DNA of 6,144 nucleotides from Chlorobiales bacterium. GTDB lineage: Bacteria; Bacteroidota; Chlorobiia; Chlorobiales; Chlorobiaceae. Each line of letters opens with the position of its first letter. Positions within the stretch are counted from its first letter, which is position 1. A program made the translations under genes and the position numbers. Of this stretch, positions 4,443 to 6,144 are shown piece by piece. Below the pieces are notes generated by a model that was not told where the DNA came from, did no database searches, and saw nothing but the letters and a program-made list of their open reading frames with translations. Location of the stretch: positions 1 through 6,144 of the forward strand of contig JAKSDB010000402.1 in NCBI GenBank assembly GCA_022360415.1, written 5' to 3'.

Positions 4443-5743
4443 TAAACAAATCCGAGCTGCTCCATCAGGTCGGGATTATAAATATTCCGGCCGTCAAAAA
4501 TCACCGGGCTGTTCAACTCCTGCCTGATAACTTCGAAGTCCGGACTTCTGAAAACCATCCACTCCGTCACCACAGCAAGGGCATCGGCCCCTTTGAGCGC
4601 ATCATCCGACGTTTCCGCCAGGAGCAGATCATCCCGCTCACCATAGACCCGCCGGGCCTCGTCCATCGCTACCGGATCATAAGCCTTCACCGCCGCTCCT
4701 TCCGCCCAGAGCTCTTCAAGGATGCTGCGGCTCGGCGCCTCGCGCATGTCATCGGTATTCGGCTTGAATGACAGACCCCACATTGCAATGGTCTTCCCTT
4801 TCAGGCTACTGCCGAAATGTTCTTTTATCTTTTTTGAAAGCGTAGTCTTCTGATCATGATTGACCGCTTCGACTGCCTTCAGGATCCTCGCCTCATAACC
4901 ATATTTTCCGGCTGTTTTTTCAAGGGCCTGTACATCCTTGGGAAAGCACGATCCTCCATAACCGACACCGGGATAAATAAACGAAAAACCGATCCTCGAA
5001 TCGGAACCTATGCCGTGGCGTACAGCTTCGACATCAGCACCGACACGTTCAGCAATGTTCGCGATTTCGTTCATAAAGCTGATCTTTGTGGCCAGCATGG
5101 CGTTTGCGGCATATTTCGTCAGCTCGGCAGAGCGAACATCCATCGCGATAAACCGTTCATGGCTCCGGTTGAATGGCGCATAAAGGTTCCTCAACAGCTC
5201 CTTCGTGCGGGGATTGTTCACTCCTACGATTATTCTTTCGGGCTTCATGAAATCACTCACCGCGTCGCCTTCCTTGAGAAATTCGGGATTCGATACCACA
5301 TCGTAATCTATCGAGAGCTCCCTCTCTTCCAGTACCGACCGCACCTTTTCACCGACCAGATCGGCTGTTCCTACCGGCACCGTCGATTTATCGACAATAA
5401 CCCTGTAGTCGTTCATGTTTCTGCCGATAGTCTCGGCAACGCTCAACACATGACGAAGGTCGGCCGATCCGTCCTCGTCGGGAGGAGTTCCAACGGCAAT
5501 AAACTGAAACAAACCGAACGACACTCCTTCAGTAGGGTCCGAGGTGAAACGCAAACGCCCTTTATGGCTGTTTTCAAGCACCATATCCTCAAGACCGGGC
5601 TCATAGATAGGAATTTCCCCCCTTTTGAGTCGGCTGATTTTTTCTTCATCGATGTCCACGCACATCACTTCATTGCCTACCTCCGCAAAACATGCACCTG
5701 TTACCAGACCGACGTAGCCTGATCCGAATATCGTAATCTTCAT
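4397..5743 (-). CDS. ugd: UDP-glucose 6-dehydrogenase
   Basis: Oxidises UDP-glucose twice with NAD+ to UDP-glucuronate, feeding capsule, exopolysaccharide or LPS sugar synthesis. The 448-residue protein has full family length. The N-terminal Rossmann domain starts MKITIFGSGYVGLVTG with GxGxxG at 7-12 and Asp30 for NAD ribose. It is followed by VGTPPDEDGSADL (84-96), DKSTVPVGT (118-126), SNPEFLKEGDAV (151-162), YAANAMLATKISFMNE with Lys220 (211-226), and GYGGSCFPKD with catalytic Cys266 (261-270). The C-terminal domain has WGLSFKPNTDDMREAPS (322-338) and DGRNIYNP (417-424). All signatures are intact. Start is the ATG at 5743, upstream of which no good Shine-Dalgarno sequence is seen. The last 14 codons, beyond YYSIGR, are basic (VPRGRSSSR) and overlap thiD on the opposite strand. 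There is no other sugar gene in view to name the polysaccharide. Confidence 0.95.
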   Translation of the reverse strand: MKITIFGSGYVGLVTGACFAEVGNEVMCVDIDEEKISRLKRGEIPIYEPGLEDMVLENSHKGRLRFTSDPTEGVSFGLFQFIAVGTPPDEDGSADLRHVLSVAETIGRNMNDYRVIVDKSTVPVGTADLVGEKVRSVLEERELSIDYDVVSNPEFLKEGDAVSDFMKPERIIVGVNNPRTKELLRNLYAPFNRSHERFIAMDVRSAELTKYAANAMLATKISFMNEIANIAERVGADVEAVRHGIGSDSRIGFSFIYPGVGYGGSCFPKDVQALEKTAGKYGYEARILKAVEAVNHDQKTTLSKKIKEHFGSSLKGKTIAMWGLSFKPNTDDMREAPSRSILEELWAEGAAVKAYDPVAMDEARRVYGERDDLLLAETSDDALKGADALAVVTEWMVFRSPDFEVIRQELNSPVIFDGRNIYNPDLMEQLGFVYYSIGRVPRGRSSSR

Positions 5744-5781
5744 ACAAACCGTTTTACTCGTTGATATACCCCGTTTGACCA

Positions 5782-5795
5782 GCCGTTCCGACGGC
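5782..5795 (-). repeat. short GC-rich hairpin in the ugd leader
   Basis: GCCGT-TCCG-ACGGC, a perfect 5-bp inverted repeat with a 4-nt loop, lies about 40 nt before the ugd start and has no T-tract. It could be a small mRNA leader hairpin; no known regulatory family is recognised. Confidence 0.3.
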
Positions 5796-5842
5796 CTCTG
5801 CCCTGTATGACCATATCCTGAATTGAGCGTTCCAGTAAAAGC

Positions 5843-5870
5843 TTAATAACAGCAAGCTCATTAAAAACAA
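5843..5870 (-). promoter_or_regulatory. candidate ugd promoter
   Basis: On the minus strand TTGTTT (5870-5865) and TATTAA (5848-5843) are spaced by 16 nt, about 100 nt before the ugd start. The -10 match is partial, so this is only the best candidate in the region. Confidence 0.25.
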
Positions 5871-5878
5871 TCTTTTAT

Positions 5879-5892
5879 ACTGTATTTACAGT
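5879..5892. promoter_or_regulatory. inverted repeat ACTGTA-TT-TACAGT, possible operator between divergent genes
   Basis: Six-base perfect arms with a 2-nt centre lie in the AT-rich interval between ugd and the symporter gene, overlapping a -10-like TATACT (5876-5881) on the plus strand. The size and symmetry suit a dimeric repressor. It is not an E. coli-type LexA box, since the CTGT and ACAG halves are 4 nt apart, not 8. Confidence 0.4.
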
Positions 5893-6014
5893 GACATTGT
5901 TCTTCACCTGTCGTTCAACAGCCGCTCAATTTAGGCATATATATAAAAATTATGAGAAAAAAAGGTACTTTCTCTTTACCCTGTTTCCAGAAAAAGTCGT
6001 AATAACAAAAGAAG

Positions 6015-6144
6015 TTGCACAACAACAAACTGCTTGCGGGCATAGTAACCGGAATAGTAGCCGGTTCGCTTCTCGGAGGCCTCTTTCCGGAAGCAGGCCG
6101 GGAAGTGCATTTTATCGGGCACCTTTTCATAAAGTTCCTGATGA
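6015..6144 (+). CDS. dicarboxylate/amino-acid:cation symporter (SDF family), N-terminal part (cut by window edge)
   Basis: The plus strand is open from a TTG at 6015 to the window end. It gives 43 residues: a basic/polar start (HNNK), a hydrophobic helix LLAGIVTGIVAGSLLGGLF, a short loop PEAGREVH, and the start of a second helix FIGHLFIKFLM. This is the recognisable beginning of GltP/DctA-type symporters, where the G-rich first helix is followed by the IGxLFIxxLxM motif. Two in-frame stops lie just upstream (about 6000-6005) and no ATG occurs before Met43, so TTG is the likely start, with AGAAG directly before it as a poor ribosome binding site. Substrate (glutamate, aspartate, C4-dicarboxylate) and coupling ion cannot be read from this part. 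Confidence 0.8.
   Translation, partial: MHNNKLLAGIVTGIVAGSLLGGLFPEAGREVHFIGHLFIKFLM

Noticed and set aside
4856..5722. 288-codon plus-strand frame
   Set aside because: It lies wholly antisense to the intact ugd gene, whose catalytic motifs are all present; the plus frame has no family resemblance.
5879..5892. LexA-type SOS box
   Set aside because: The CTGT and ACAG half-sites are only 4 nt apart, whereas the E. coli-type LexA box requires 8.

Overview
The window looks like a chromosomal segment of a free-living bacterium. Three parts differ in character: an AT-rich stretch on the left carrying integron gene cassettes on the minus strand, a short toxin-antitoxin pair on the plus strand, and a more GC-rich core-metabolism stretch on the right. 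The style of the thiamine genes, the UDP-glucose dehydrogenase and the symporter start would fit a green sulfur bacterium (Chlorobiota). That assignment is inference only, because no diagnostic photosynthesis or rRNA gene is present.

Positions 1-875 (minus strand) are a piece of an integron cassette array. Read right to left they hold a possible promoter and a GTTATGC core site (874-868), a small two-helix membrane protein of 127 aa (699-316), an attC site (304-236), a second attC almost directly behind it (222-151), and the first 46 codons of an FAD-dependent amine-oxidase-type enzyme (138-1) that runs off the window. The two attC sites differ in sequence, share the same architecture and enclose an essentially empty mini-cassette of about 85 bp. 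No integrase gene is visible where one would be expected, upstream of the first cassette. That place is taken by a plus-strand vapBC module.

Positions 1110-1770 encode an AbrB-fold antitoxin and a PIN-domain toxin that overlap by 14 bp, preceded by an inverted repeat suited to autoregulation. Positions 1771-2323 hold no convincing gene, but 2035-2122 contain several hairpins ending in a stem plus T-tract.

Positions 2324-4442 are a compact plus-strand thiamine operon, tenI-thiE-thiD, with all three genes overlapping. TenI aromatizes the thiazole made by ThiG elsewhere, ThiD phosphorylates HMP-P to HMP-PP, and ThiE joins the two into thiamine phosphate. I see no TPP riboswitch upstream. The end of thiD overlaps the end of a convergent UDP-glucose 6-dehydrogenase gene (4397-5743, minus strand) by 46 bp. 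Beyond its start lies a 271-bp divergent intergenic region with a CTGTA/TACAG inverted repeat, and then the first 43 codons of a dicarboxylate/amino-acid:cation symporter that probably starts with TTG at 6015.
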